Assembly (NCBI GenBank): GCA_016191785.1
Contig: JACPVJ010000055.1
Span: 1 to 64,000, forward strand
DNA: 64,000 bases
Reading direction: 5' to 3'
Source of the DNA: Myxococcales bacterium
GTDB lineage: Bacteria; Myxococcota_A; Polyangia; Polyangiales; Polyangiaceae
Every line of letters starts with the position of its first letter. Position 1 is the first letter of the stretch. Below are positions 56,497 through 64,000 of this stretch, piece by piece. A program made the position numbers and the translations under genes. The notes below the pieces were generated by a model. The model was not told the DNA's origin. It saw only the letters and a list, made by a program, of their open reading frames with translations, and ran no database searches.

Positions 56497-58452
56497 CTAC
56501 TTCGCTTCCCAGCGGCCTTCGACCACGCCGCCGTCACGCGCCGTCGCAACGACTCGCCCGACGTCGGCGAACAGACCGATGAACGGCACGCTCCACGCTT
56601 CGTTTCGCCAGACGCACCGCCAGGGCAGCGTGCCCCCGGGCTCGTGCAGCCAGATGTTGCCCGGGCTCGCCGCCCAGATGCGCGCCCCGACGTCCACGGC
56701 GACCGCGCCGAAATCTGGGCCGTCGTCCCCCACCGCGAGGGGCTTGGCCGCCTGTTCGTCGAACGAGATCACCCGCCCGCCGTCCCCTACCACCGCGCCG
56801 AGGGCGAGATCGGCCCGGCCGGCGCACGACGAATAGAGGGCGGGCTCACCGCCAGCCACGAGCTCGACCTCGAACATCAGCGGCCGATAGATCGCCGCGT
56901 AGCCGCCCCCGGCCTTGGACTCTCCGGCGATCAGCCAGCGCTCGTCGTCGAGGCGCGCGAGCGAGCGCACCGACTTGGCTCGCGCGAGCGCCGCGGGTTT
57001 CATCCAACGCCGCGAGGCCAGCGCGAACAAGAGCGGCGCGCCGTCGGGACGCTGGCCGACCAAGACGGCCAGGTCTTCGAGATCTCCGCTGGCATGCGTG
57101 AACGAGACGCTCGTATCTTCGCCGCGCAAGAGGCCCGTTGCCCCGTCGGTGGAGTAGTGCGCGATGAACGCGCCGTCGCCGCCGATCAGCCAGTTGCCGG
57201 GCCCGACGCGCTCGACGAAGCGGACCGCCTTCTCGTCGGCCAGGCCCTCGACTCGCGCCGCGACCCAGCCCGTCCCGTTCCAGAACACCAACCCACCGCT
57301 GGTCGCCGCCAAGCCGCGCCCGTCCGCGTCCCAAGCCACGCTGCGCACGATGCGGCTGCCGCCGGTCTGGTGCCGCACGCGCCACGTCCAACCGAAGCGC
57401 ATCGGCGCGGAGTAGTCGGTGATGCTCTCGAGACGACGACGGGGTGGGCGCGAGCGGCGCTTCCCGGAGCGGAGCGCCCGCAGCGCGCCCGACACCAGCT
57501 CCCAGCCGGTGGGCGGCCGATGCCGCGGATCGGCCGCCGTGCCGCGAGCGATGACCCGGTCGATGGCCGCGCAGGCGCCGGGCCGCTCGACCAGCTCGGG
57601 ACACAGCGCCTTGCACTTGGTGATGCTCTTGCGCTCGGCTGCGAGCGCGAGCATCGCGCCGTCGAGCACGGTGTTCGCGTCGAACAGGTCCTCTCCCGTG
57701 AGCAGCTTGAAGATGACCGCGGTGAGGCTGAAGACGTCGCTCTCGGGGCAGACCTTGGCGCCGCCCTCGCGGACCTGCTCGGGCGCGGCGTAACCGGGCG
57801 TGCCGCCGGGGACCCCGACGAACGTGCCGGCGCCGCCCTGGGGTCGCGCGATGCCGAAGTCCGCGATCTTGAAGAGCTCGTCTTGACCGAAACCGCAGCA
57901 CAGCACGTTGTGCGGCGAGAGGTCGCGGTGCACGACGCCGACCTCGTGGATGGCCTCGAGGCCGGCGGCCAGGCAGGTCAGGGCCAGCTCCGCGCGCTCG
58001 GGGTCGAAGGCGTACCCGGTCTGCTCGACGCTGAACCCGACGCGCTCTTCCAGGGTGGTGCCCTCGGCGCCACCGTGGACGTACTCGAGGGCCAGCCACG
58101 GTAGCCGGAGGTCGACCCCCCCCTGCTGCACGTCGATCACGTCGCTGGCGAGCATGCGCACCACGAACGGGGTGGGAGGCACACGTTCGTTCAACCGCCC
58201 GAGCGCGACGGTCTCCTTCTCGACCGCCAGAGTGGCCAGGTCGCCGGCCACGCGCATCAAGCTGGGCCGCACCAGCTTGAGCACGACCGGCGCCTCGCCG
58301 TCCGGCGCGCTGCGGATCGCGAAGAAGGCGATCGAATAGCTGCCCGCGCCGACCATGCGCTCGAGCGTGTAGACCACGTCGGGCTGAGCGGCGGCGCGCA
58401 CCGAGACCCCCTCGAGCCCGCGCAGGAGGTCGTCGTCGGGCGCCAGAAACAT
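56497..58452 (-). CDS. Ser/Thr protein kinase with C-terminal propeller-like sensor (kinase 3)
   Basis: 651 residues. Kinase domain at about 30-335: VGAGSYSIAF, K59, HRDLSPHN (H175; Ser replaces the usual Lys of HRDLKP), DFG at 198, APEQ. Then about 270 residues of repeated strands (ARIWAASPGNIWLHEP, GGYAAIYRPLMF, WLIGGDGAFIAHY), a likely beta-propeller. There is no TM segment, so it is cytoplasmic, sensing something inside. The Lys-to-Ser change in the catalytic loop may lower activity. Confidence 0.88.
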   Translation of the reverse strand: MFLAPDDDLLRGLEGVSVRAAAQPDVVYTLERMVGAGSYSIAFFAIRSAPDGEAPVVLKLVRPSLMRVAGDLATLAVEKETVALGRLNERVPPTPFVVRMLASDVIDVQQGGVDLRLPWLALEYVHGGAEGTTLEERVGFSVEQTGYAFDPERAELALTCLAAGLEAIHEVGVVHRDLSPHNVLCCGFGQDELFKIADFGIARPQGGAGTFVGVPGGTPGYAAPEQVREGGAKVCPESDVFSLTAVIFKLLTGEDLFDANTVLDGAMLALAAERKSITKCKALCPELVERPGACAAIDRVIARGTAADPRHRPPTGWELVSGALRALRSGKRRSRPPRRRLESITDYSAPMRFGWTWRVRHQTGGSRIVRSVAWDADGRGLAATSGGLVFWNGTGWVAARVEGLADEKAVRFVERVGPGNWLIGGDGAFIAHYSTDGATGLLRGEDTSVSFTHASGDLEDLAVLVGQRPDGAPLLFALASRRWMKPAALARAKSVRSLARLDDERWLIAGESKAGGGYAAIYRPLMFEVELVAGGEPALYSSCAGRADLALGAVVGDGGRVISFDEQAAKPLAVGDDGPDFGAVAVDVGARIWAASPGNIWLHEPGGTLPWRCVWRNEAWSVPFIGLFADVGRVVATARDGGVVEGRWEAK

Positions 58453-58577
58453 GATCCGACGCAGTATAGGTCGAACCCGGGGGCCTCATGGCCCAAAGAG
58501 CAAGACCGGTTGGGCGCGCGCTGAATCTCAGGCAGACACGCGGATGGCTCGGCCTCGAGTCCGTCGCGCGAGCAGAC

Positions 58578-60518
58578 TCACCCGCGCGTTCGGCCGTGTG
58601 CCTCGGGCACGGCCGGCAGCTTCTCGAAGCCGCGCCGAAGGTGGGCCAGGTTCAGCACGATCTGGTTGACGATCAGCACGGTGTTGCCGAACACGACGGC
58701 CCAAGGGGTCCAGCTCGGCTCGTGCGCGGCAGCCAAGAACGCGGTGGCGAAGCCGACCAAGCTGACGGTTCCCCAGGGGTCCATCAGCGTGGCCATGCCT
58801 CCAGCGAAGGTGGCGCTCACGAACAGCTGGCCGATGATCACGGTGCGCACGTCGAACCCGAGCCATGCCGCGCCGAGGCACCACACCACCAGCAAGCCCA
58901 TGCCGCTGCCGACGATGGCCATGCTGGTTCGGTTGATGCGATTTTGGAGCAGCTGCCTGGCAGAAGTCACCACCACCAGGACGCCGACGAGCAGAGCGCC
59001 GGCGGTGAACACGACGAGCGGCACGACGCTCTCTGGCGGGCGAAACGCGACCACGGACCAGAACCCGACCCAGACGAGGCCGAACACCGCGCCCATGAGA
59101 CCGCGGAGCTTCAAGCCCAACCCTCGATCGGCGTCGGTGACGATACGCCGGAGGCGCGCTTCGTCGTCGACAGCGGCAGCGCGCGCCGCGGCGACTCGCT
59201 CCACGAGCTCGGGCGGCAGGTCCGCGTGAGCCTCGACGATGCGCAGAGCGGCTTGCACCTCACCCCGCGCCAGCGCGCGCTCGACGCGCGCCCGGGCGAG
59301 GGCCCGCACTCCCAGAGCCGCGCCTTCGCACTCGGGCCAGTCCTCGAGCGCCGCGCGGTAGGCCAGGTCGGCAGCCTGACAGGCCTGCTCCCACGAGCCC
59401 TCGTCGCCGCTCTCGCCGGCCTGGGCCGCTCGGCTCCGGTCGAGGTCACCGCGGTCGACGAGCTGGAGCGCCCCGCGGTGGCGGAGGAAGGCCGCGATCG
59501 CGAGGCGCAGCTCGTCCGGAGTCGCAGTCCGCCGCTCGGGCGATGGCTCGAGAGCCCGCTCGACGATGCGGCGAAGCTCGGCGGGGACGGACTCCGGAAG
59601 CGGCGGGGCGGGCTTGCCGTCCAAGGCGTCGGCAACGCGAAGCCCCATGGCGACGCCCGAGTGGGGCGGCTTGCCGATGAGCACGTGGTAGAGCGTGGCT
59701 CCCAAGAGGTAGGTGTCCGTCCAGCTGCCGAACGCACTCGGATTTCCCAGGAGCTGCTCGGGGGCCATGTAGCCCGACGAGCCCGCGACCTCGAAGGGCG
59801 CGTCGACCTGGCTCGGGTCGTCGAGCTCGCGCGCGATCCCCCAGTCGACCAGGTAGACCTCGCCGAACGCCCCGAGCATCACGTTCGACGGCTTCACGTC
59901 GCGGTGGATCACGCCGCGACTGTGGGCAAACGAGAGCGCCCGCGCGACGGCCATCAGCACCCCCAGGTTCCACTCGAGGAGGTCCGACGCGCCGAACAGC
60001 ACGCGCACCTGCTCGGCGTCGCTCATCAAGTCGCTCCAGGTGTGCCCTTCGATCAGCTTCAAGACCACCTGCGGCGCACCGTCGGAGCCGCGCACGATGT
60101 CGTGCACCGGCACGATGTTCGGGTGCTCGAGCCGACCGGTGATGCGGGCCTCCCGCAAGAGCTGCTCGACGTCGGCCGACGACCGCCGGTCGCTTCGCAG
60201 CGTCTTGACCGCCACCGCGCGATCGAGCTTGAGCTGGCGACCGACGCGCACGATGGCCATTCCGCCTTGGCCGAGCGTCACGCCCACGTCGACGGACTCG
60301 GTGTCGAGCGGCGTCGGTCGTGGCACGTCGGGCTGAACCCGAATGGTCCGCTGGCCCTGGGCGTCGGGTGCCTCGAGCGCCATGTCCGCGAGCATCCGCC
60401 GTAGCTCTGGGCGCCGATCGAGCTTGGTCTGAAGGGCCCGGGCGTCGCTCTCTTCCAGCTGCCCCTCCAGGAGCAGCCTCAGGCGCTCGGCGTCATCGGG
60501 CACGGAGCCATTGTGCAT
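58578..60518 (-). CDS. Ser/Thr protein kinase with DWG motif and multi-TM tail (kinase 4)
   Basis: 646 residues. N-terminal helical part (RLLLEGQLEESDARALQ). Kinase domain at about 78-365: GQGGMAIV, K105, HRDVKPSN (H205), but D225-W-G in place of DFG, then APEQ. A helical linker rich in Ala/Glu precedes a C-terminal block with about five TM segments (VVPLVVFTAGALLVGVLVV, IIGQLFVSATFAGGMATL, and others). DWG kinases can be active. The TM block is unusual for this family. Start: ATG at 60518, with a TTG at 60536 possible. Confidence 0.9.
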   Translation of the reverse strand: MHNGSVPDDAERLRLLLEGQLEESDARALQTKLDRRPELRRMLADMALEAPDAQGQRTIRVQPDVPRPTPLDTESVDVGVTLGQGGMAIVRVGRQLKLDRAVAVKTLRSDRRSSADVEQLLREARITGRLEHPNIVPVHDIVRGSDGAPQVVLKLIEGHTWSDLMSDAEQVRVLFGASDLLEWNLGVLMAVARALSFAHSRGVIHRDVKPSNVMLGAFGEVYLVDWGIARELDDPSQVDAPFEVAGSSGYMAPEQLLGNPSAFGSWTDTYLLGATLYHVLIGKPPHSGVAMGLRVADALDGKPAPPLPESVPAELRRIVERALEPSPERRTATPDELRLAIAAFLRHRGALQLVDRGDLDRSRAAQAGESGDEGSWEQACQAADLAYRAALEDWPECEGAALGVRALARARVERALARGEVQAALRIVEAHADLPPELVERVAAARAAAVDDEARLRRIVTDADRGLGLKLRGLMGAVFGLVWVGFWSVVAFRPPESVVPLVVFTAGALLVGVLVVVTSARQLLQNRINRTSMAIVGSGMGLLVVWCLGAAWLGFDVRTVIIGQLFVSATFAGGMATLMDPWGTVSLVGFATAFLAAAHEPSWTPWAVVFGNTVLIVNQIVLNLAHLRRGFEKLPAVPEAHGRTRG

Positions 60519-60565
60519 CGAACCCGGGCGGGGCAATAGAGCTGCCCGCAGCTGGCCAACGACGG

Positions 60566-61843
60566 CTACTGCTCTGGGTAGTCCGAGCCGATCGGGCGGG
60601 TGACCAGGATTCGACTGACGTCGCCGCGCGCGCTACCGCGCTCGAGCCGCCAGACCTCCCCACGCGAGATGGCCCACACGTGCTCGCCGGACCCGCGGAT
60701 CCGCGTCACCGAGTCCTGAGTGGGGTCGATGGCGACGGGCAGCACCCTTCCGCCATCGAAGACCTGCGGGCCGCTGCGCACCAGCCATGCGCGCGTCGAG
60801 CTCTCGGCCCAGAGCGACGCGATCGGCTCGCCCGCCGGGGCGACCCGCACGAAGCCAGCGGCCTCGCGCCGCCAGAGACCGGTGCCGGCAGCCCAGACGC
60901 TTCCGCCGGCCCCAACGCTCACGCTCTGGAGCTCGAGGTCATCGACGCGGGTCTCGGTCCACTTCTTGGCGCCCGCGTCCCGCGACCACAGCATGCCGGC
61001 GGTCGCCTTGCCGTCGTGCCAGATCTGCCCAGCGACCCAGACCGCGCCGTCGGCGGCCACCGCGAGGCTCTTCAGCACCATGACTCGGTCGCGCGGAGTC
61101 CTCGGGGGCGGGCAGGTCAGCTCGGGCTTGCCCCAACTGCCTCGCGCGTAGCGGAGCAGGGCGCACTGGGGCGGACCGTGCCACTCGTCTCCCGTCACCA
61201 GGGTGTAGAGCTCACGAGTCGTCCCGGCGAGCTGCTCGGGTATCCCTTCGTGTGGCCCAGCCGGAGGCAGGGCTTTGGTGAGCCGCCACCGGGTTCCGTC
61301 GAAGCGATCGAGGGGTCTGCCCCAGAGCAAGTTCGGATCGGTGCCACAGCGGCCGTCACTGACCGCAAACGCTTCGTGGTCAGAACGAGCCCAAATCCCC
61401 CAGAAGCTCGCGGTCTCGGGGCAGCGTATCGTGGCTCCGTAGCCCGGTACCGGTACCGAGGTGAGCTGCCACGGCTCGCTGAAGTCCTCGACCTGGCCGT
61501 CCGCGTCGAGGCGCACGCGCGTGCCGCAGTGACCCGCGACCCACGCCCCGCCCGAAGGGAGCGCGGCGAGGTCTTGGAACCCGGCCAGACACGTGAGGCC
61601 CGGCGCCGCCACGAGCTTGGCGCGCATGCGGAAGACCCCGACGGGCGCCGTCACGGGGGCGTCGGTCCCGGCGTCCGCGACGAGTGGGGGGGCGGGCGGC
61701 GCGCTGGGCGGAGTGGGCGAGCTCGACGCCGGTGGCGGAGCGGGGGGGTCGCGCGAAGCGTTCGTGGCGACGCAAGCCGAGAGCGCTGCCGCGAGGGCAA
61801 AGGCGACTCGCGCCGGCGTCACTGCGCGCGCTGCCCCCGCCAC
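60566..61843 (-). CDS. Secreted propeller-like lipoprotein
   Basis: 425 residues. GTG starts at 61843 or 61822 give the signal VTPARVAFALAAALSAC. A Pro/Ser/Ala linker follows, then repeated strands with Trp/Gly (SGGAWVAGHCG, GAVWVAGQIW, GSVWAAGTGLW, EHVWAISRGEVWRLE), a beta-propeller pattern. The last part resembles the C-terminal half of kinase 3. Two bases after the aminotransferase stop; cotranscription likely. Function unknown. Confidence 0.78.
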   Translation of the reverse strand: MAGAARAVTPARVAFALAAALSACVATNASRDPPAPPPASSSPTPPSAPPAPPLVADAGTDAPVTAPVGVFRMRAKLVAAPGLTCLAGFQDLAALPSGGAWVAGHCGTRVRLDADGQVEDFSEPWQLTSVPVPGYGATIRCPETASFWGIWARSDHEAFAVSDGRCGTDPNLLWGRPLDRFDGTRWRLTKALPPAGPHEGIPEQLAGTTRELYTLVTGDEWHGPPQCALLRYARGSWGKPELTCPPPRTPRDRVMVLKSLAVAADGAVWVAGQIWHDGKATAGMLWSRDAGAKKWTETRVDDLELQSVSVGAGGSVWAAGTGLWRREAAGFVRVAPAGEPIASLWAESSTRAWLVRSGPQVFDGGRVLPVAIDPTQDSVTRIRGSGEHVWAISRGEVWRLERGSARGDVSRILVTRPIGSDYPEQ

Positions 61844-61845
61844 GG

Positions 61846-63081
61846 CTAGCCGGCTTTCACCATCGCGCCCAATCGCTCGAGCGCGCTGTCCATGGTGGCG
61901 AGCGAGGGGCCGAACGAGAACCGCACGTGGTGACGGAAGCGCGAAGGGCGGTTGGTGCGGCGGCCGCCGGGGTCGATGTCGAAGAACTCGCCGGGGACGA
62001 CAATCACCTGGCGCTCGAGCGCCCGCTTGAAGAAGTCGTGGCCGTTCCGGAGTGACTCGGGCAGGGCAGAGAGGTCCCCCCAGACGTAGAACGTGCCCTC
62101 GGGGTCGACGTCGGTGCGCACGCCCAGCGCCTTCAGCCCCTCGAGCAGGCGCGCTCGCTTTCGGCCGAACGCGCGGTGGATGGCGGCGCACTCGGCCAAC
62201 GCGCCCTCGGCGCGCACGAAGCGCTGCGCCGCACGCTGGAGCGGCCGCGAGCCGCCGCCGTCGAGGAACGAGCCGGCGCTGGCGGCGGCCTCGATCACCC
62301 GCTTGGGACCGACGATCCAGGTGGTGCGCCAGCCCGGGTAGCGCCAGTTCTTGGTCAGGCCGTCGAACAACACGACCGGATCTTCGTTCACGTCTTCGAC
62401 GTACCGCGCGGCGCTGACGGTGCGCGGGGCATCGCCCCAGACGTAGTAGCTGTAAAACTCGTCGATCAAGAGCGCGCAGTCGAGCTCGCGCGCCGTGGAC
62501 ACCCAACCGGCGAGCTCGTCGCCTTCGATCAGCTTGCCCGTGGGGTTGCAGGGGTTCGAGAGCAAGAGGGCCCCGAGGCCGCGACCCAAGATCTCGCGCC
62601 TCAGCTCGGGCACGGTGAAGCGGTAGCCCTGTTCGGGGTCGAGCAAGATCGGGATGGGCGTGAAGCGCCGGAACACGTCGAGCAGCTCTTCGTAGGCGGT
62701 GTAGTCCGGAAGGAAGTGGCCCAGATGAACCGGGCCGACCGCGGCGCAGGCGCGCATGATCGAGACGCGCCCGCCCCCGGCGATGGCGACGTTTTCCGCG
62801 CTGTACTGCGAGGGCATGCCGCGGCGATAGAGGTCGTTGTACAGGCCCGCGACGGCCTCGCGCAGCTCCCACAGCCCTGCGACCGGGGCGTATTCCTGGT
62901 CGGCGACGTCGATCTCGACGTGGGTCACCCGCGGCGGGGCGCCCTCGAGGGGGCCGGTCTCGGGCATCCCCTGCCCCAGGTTGCACCACTCGGGGTTCTC
63001 CTGCGAATAGCCGTGACGCTGCGCCTCCGCCATCACGTAGATGACGCCGGTGCGGGGGACGGGACGAATGGCGGCGAGCAT
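61846..63081 (-). CDS. Class I/II aminotransferase
   Basis: 411-residue PLP enzyme. AGGGRVSIMRA is the cofactor-binding N-terminal loop; SNPCNPTGK, DEFYSYYVW and the Schiff-base Lys in LFDGLTKNWRYPGWR are the usual marks, and the Arg that binds the substrate carboxylate is in RHHVRFSFG. Substrates cannot be decided. The N-terminal segment QENPEWCNLGQGMPE fits the aspartate-type subgroup. Confidence 0.92.
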   Translation of the reverse strand: MLAAIRPVPRTGVIYVMAEAQRHGYSQENPEWCNLGQGMPETGPLEGAPPRVTHVEIDVADQEYAPVAGLWELREAVAGLYNDLYRRGMPSQYSAENVAIAGGGRVSIMRACAAVGPVHLGHFLPDYTAYEELLDVFRRFTPIPILLDPEQGYRFTVPELRREILGRGLGALLLSNPCNPTGKLIEGDELAGWVSTARELDCALLIDEFYSYYVWGDAPRTVSAARYVEDVNEDPVVLFDGLTKNWRYPGWRTTWIVGPKRVIEAAASAGSFLDGGGSRPLQRAAQRFVRAEGALAECAAIHRAFGRKRARLLEGLKALGVRTDVDPEGTFYVWGDLSALPESLRNGHDFFKRALERQVIVVPGEFFDIDPGGRRTNRPSRFRHHVRFSFGPSLATMDSALERLGAMVKAG

Positions 63082-63096
63082 GAGCGCGCGACGATA

Positions 63097-64000
63097 TCAG
63101 CTCGCGTCCAGCACGGCGCGCACCTTTTCGAGCAGCACGGTCGGGGTATACGGCTTGGGCAAGAACTCGGGCGCCTTGCCGGTGCCGATCAGGCCGTCGA
63201 GCACCTGTCCAGCGTGACCCGAGACGTAGAGCACTCGGAGGCGCGGATACCTGACCAGGAAAGCCTCGGCGACCTGCACGCCGGAACCGCCGGGCATGAC
63301 CAGATCCGCGATCAAGAGATCGAGCTCGGGCGCGCCCTCGAGCAGCGCCAGCGCTTCGGCGGGGCTCCCCGCCTGGGTCACCCGATAGCCCGCGAGCCCG
63401 AGGGCGCGTGCGGTCACGAGGCGCACCGCCTGGTCGTCTTCGACCAGGAGCACGTTCTCGCGTCCGCGGCGGCTGCTGCGTGGCTCGGGCCGAGCAGGCT
63501 CGACGGCGCCCATGGCTCGCGGCAGGTAGACGTGAAACGCCGTCCCTTCCCCCGGCTCGCTCTCGACTCGAATGTGACCGCCGCTCTGGTGGACCACGCC
63601 GTGGACCATCGCGAGCCCTAGGCCGGTTCCCTTGCCGACGCTCTTGGTGGTGAAGAACGGCTCGAACAGGTGGGAGAGCACCTCTTTGCTCATGCCCTCA
63701 CCCGAGTCGACCACCGAGAGCACGACGTAGTCGCCGGGGTCGACCCCGACGTGGCGCTCCGCATCGGCGACGTCGACCGTGACATTGTGGGTCTCGAACC
63801 GGAGGGAGCCGCCGCCCGGCATCGCGTCCCGCGCGTTGAGGGCCAGGTTCACCAGCACCTGCTCGAGCTGGCTGGGATCGGCGCTGAGCTGCCATGCGTT
63901 CGGATCCGGGCGCGCGTCGAGAGTGACGTTCTCGGGCAGCAACCGCCGGAGCAGCCGCTCTGCCCCGGACACCACCTGGTTGATGTCGAGGACTCGAGGC
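63097..64000 (-). CDS. Hybrid histidine kinase (HATPase + receiver), partial
   Basis: The open frame continues beyond base 64000, so the sensor and dimerisation domains are outside. Visible are the HATPase catalytic domain (NLALNARDAM, VDSGEGM, LFEPFFTTK, GTGLGLAM) and a receiver domain (LVEDD, phospho-acceptor Asp in LIADLVMPGG, Lys in LPKPYTP). PRVLDINQVVSGAERLLRRLL before it is the usual linker of sensor kinases. It can phosphorylate itself and its own receiver, or pass the phosphate on. Confidence 0.92.
   Translation of the reverse strand, partial: PRVLDINQVVSGAERLLRRLLPENVTLDARPDPNAWQLSADPSQLEQVLVNLALNARDAMPGGGSLRFETHNVTVDVADAERHVGVDPGDYVVLSVVDSGEGMSKEVLSHLFEPFFTTKSVGKGTGLGLAMVHGVVHQSGGHIRVESEPGEGTAFHVYLPRAMGAVEPARPEPRSSRRGRENVLLVEDDQAVRLVTARALGLAGYRVTQAGSPAEALALLEGAPELDLLIADLVMPGGSGVQVAEAFLVRYPRLRVLYVSGHAGQVLDGLIGTGKAPEFLPKPYTPTVLLEKVRAVLDAS

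Overview
The window is a very GC-rich stretch of bacterial chromosome that reads like a member of the Myxococcota, most likely the Polyangia (Sorangium/Labilithrix-type). This is inferred from four eukaryote-like Ser/Thr protein kinases, many lipoproteins with long Gly-Ser/Thr-Gly tethers and Cys-rich repeats, a MopE-like metal-binding motif joined to a choice-of-anchor-L-like domain, and non-catalytic FGE/SUMF1-fold lipoproteins. I saw no rRNA, tRNA, CRISPR array, insertion sequence or phage gene, and base and codon use look even throughout, so this looks like resident chromosome rather than an island.

Layout. 1-6034: GH25 lysozyme lipoprotein (cut by the window edge), amidohydrolase, a B12/radical-SAM protein continuous with a lipoprotein-like domain, and a small membrane protein. 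6038-16399: an envelope-protein block with a large Gly-tethered lipoprotein, VWA lipoprotein, TonB-dependent receptor, FGE-like lipoprotein, a lipoprotein with two period-4 cysteine ladders, a glycerophosphodiesterase and a DUF4190-like protein. 16438-23820: flavin reductase, biotin-dependent acyl-CoA carboxylase alpha chain, kinase 1, GH94/GH36-like glycosidase lipoprotein, enoyl-CoA hydratase. 23868-29948: three secreted barrel-like proteins that share two domains in different combinations, a Gly/Tyr-rich lipoprotein, a LuxR-type regulator, and a related dyad in front of both promoterless-looking gene sets. 30156-35044: a lipoprotein and a four-module NfnAB/SudBA-zinc ribbon-ferritin fusion. 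35331-42382: Cys-rich lipoprotein, tryptophan 2,3-dioxygenase, phosphoesterase, long-chain acyl-CoA dehydrogenase. 42493-47434: two FGE-like lipoproteins around a four-haem cytochrome lipoprotein, and a minimal asparaginase. 47438-54627: kinase 2, sigma-region-4 protein, FolB fusion, FHA protein, Gly-rich lipoprotein, M23 peptidase, membrane metalloprotease. 54629-64000: GMP synthase of eukaryote-like architecture, kinases 3 and 4, aminotransferase and a hybrid histidine kinase cut by the window end.

How it works together. Most of the coding capacity serves the cell envelope (lipoproteins, barrels, peptidoglycan hydrolases) and signalling (kinases, FHA, LuxR, hybrid kinase), with scattered metabolic genes (fatty-acid/acyl-CoA, tryptophan, purine, folate). 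Genes are packed tightly. Many same-strand neighbours overlap by ATGA or GTGA, and eight convergent pairs end within 0-8 bases of each other. The most interesting candidates are the modular secreted-protein cluster at 23868-29948, the four-module redox fusion at 31380-34331, the cysteine-ladder lipoprotein at 13703-14782, and the eukaryote-like GMP synthase.
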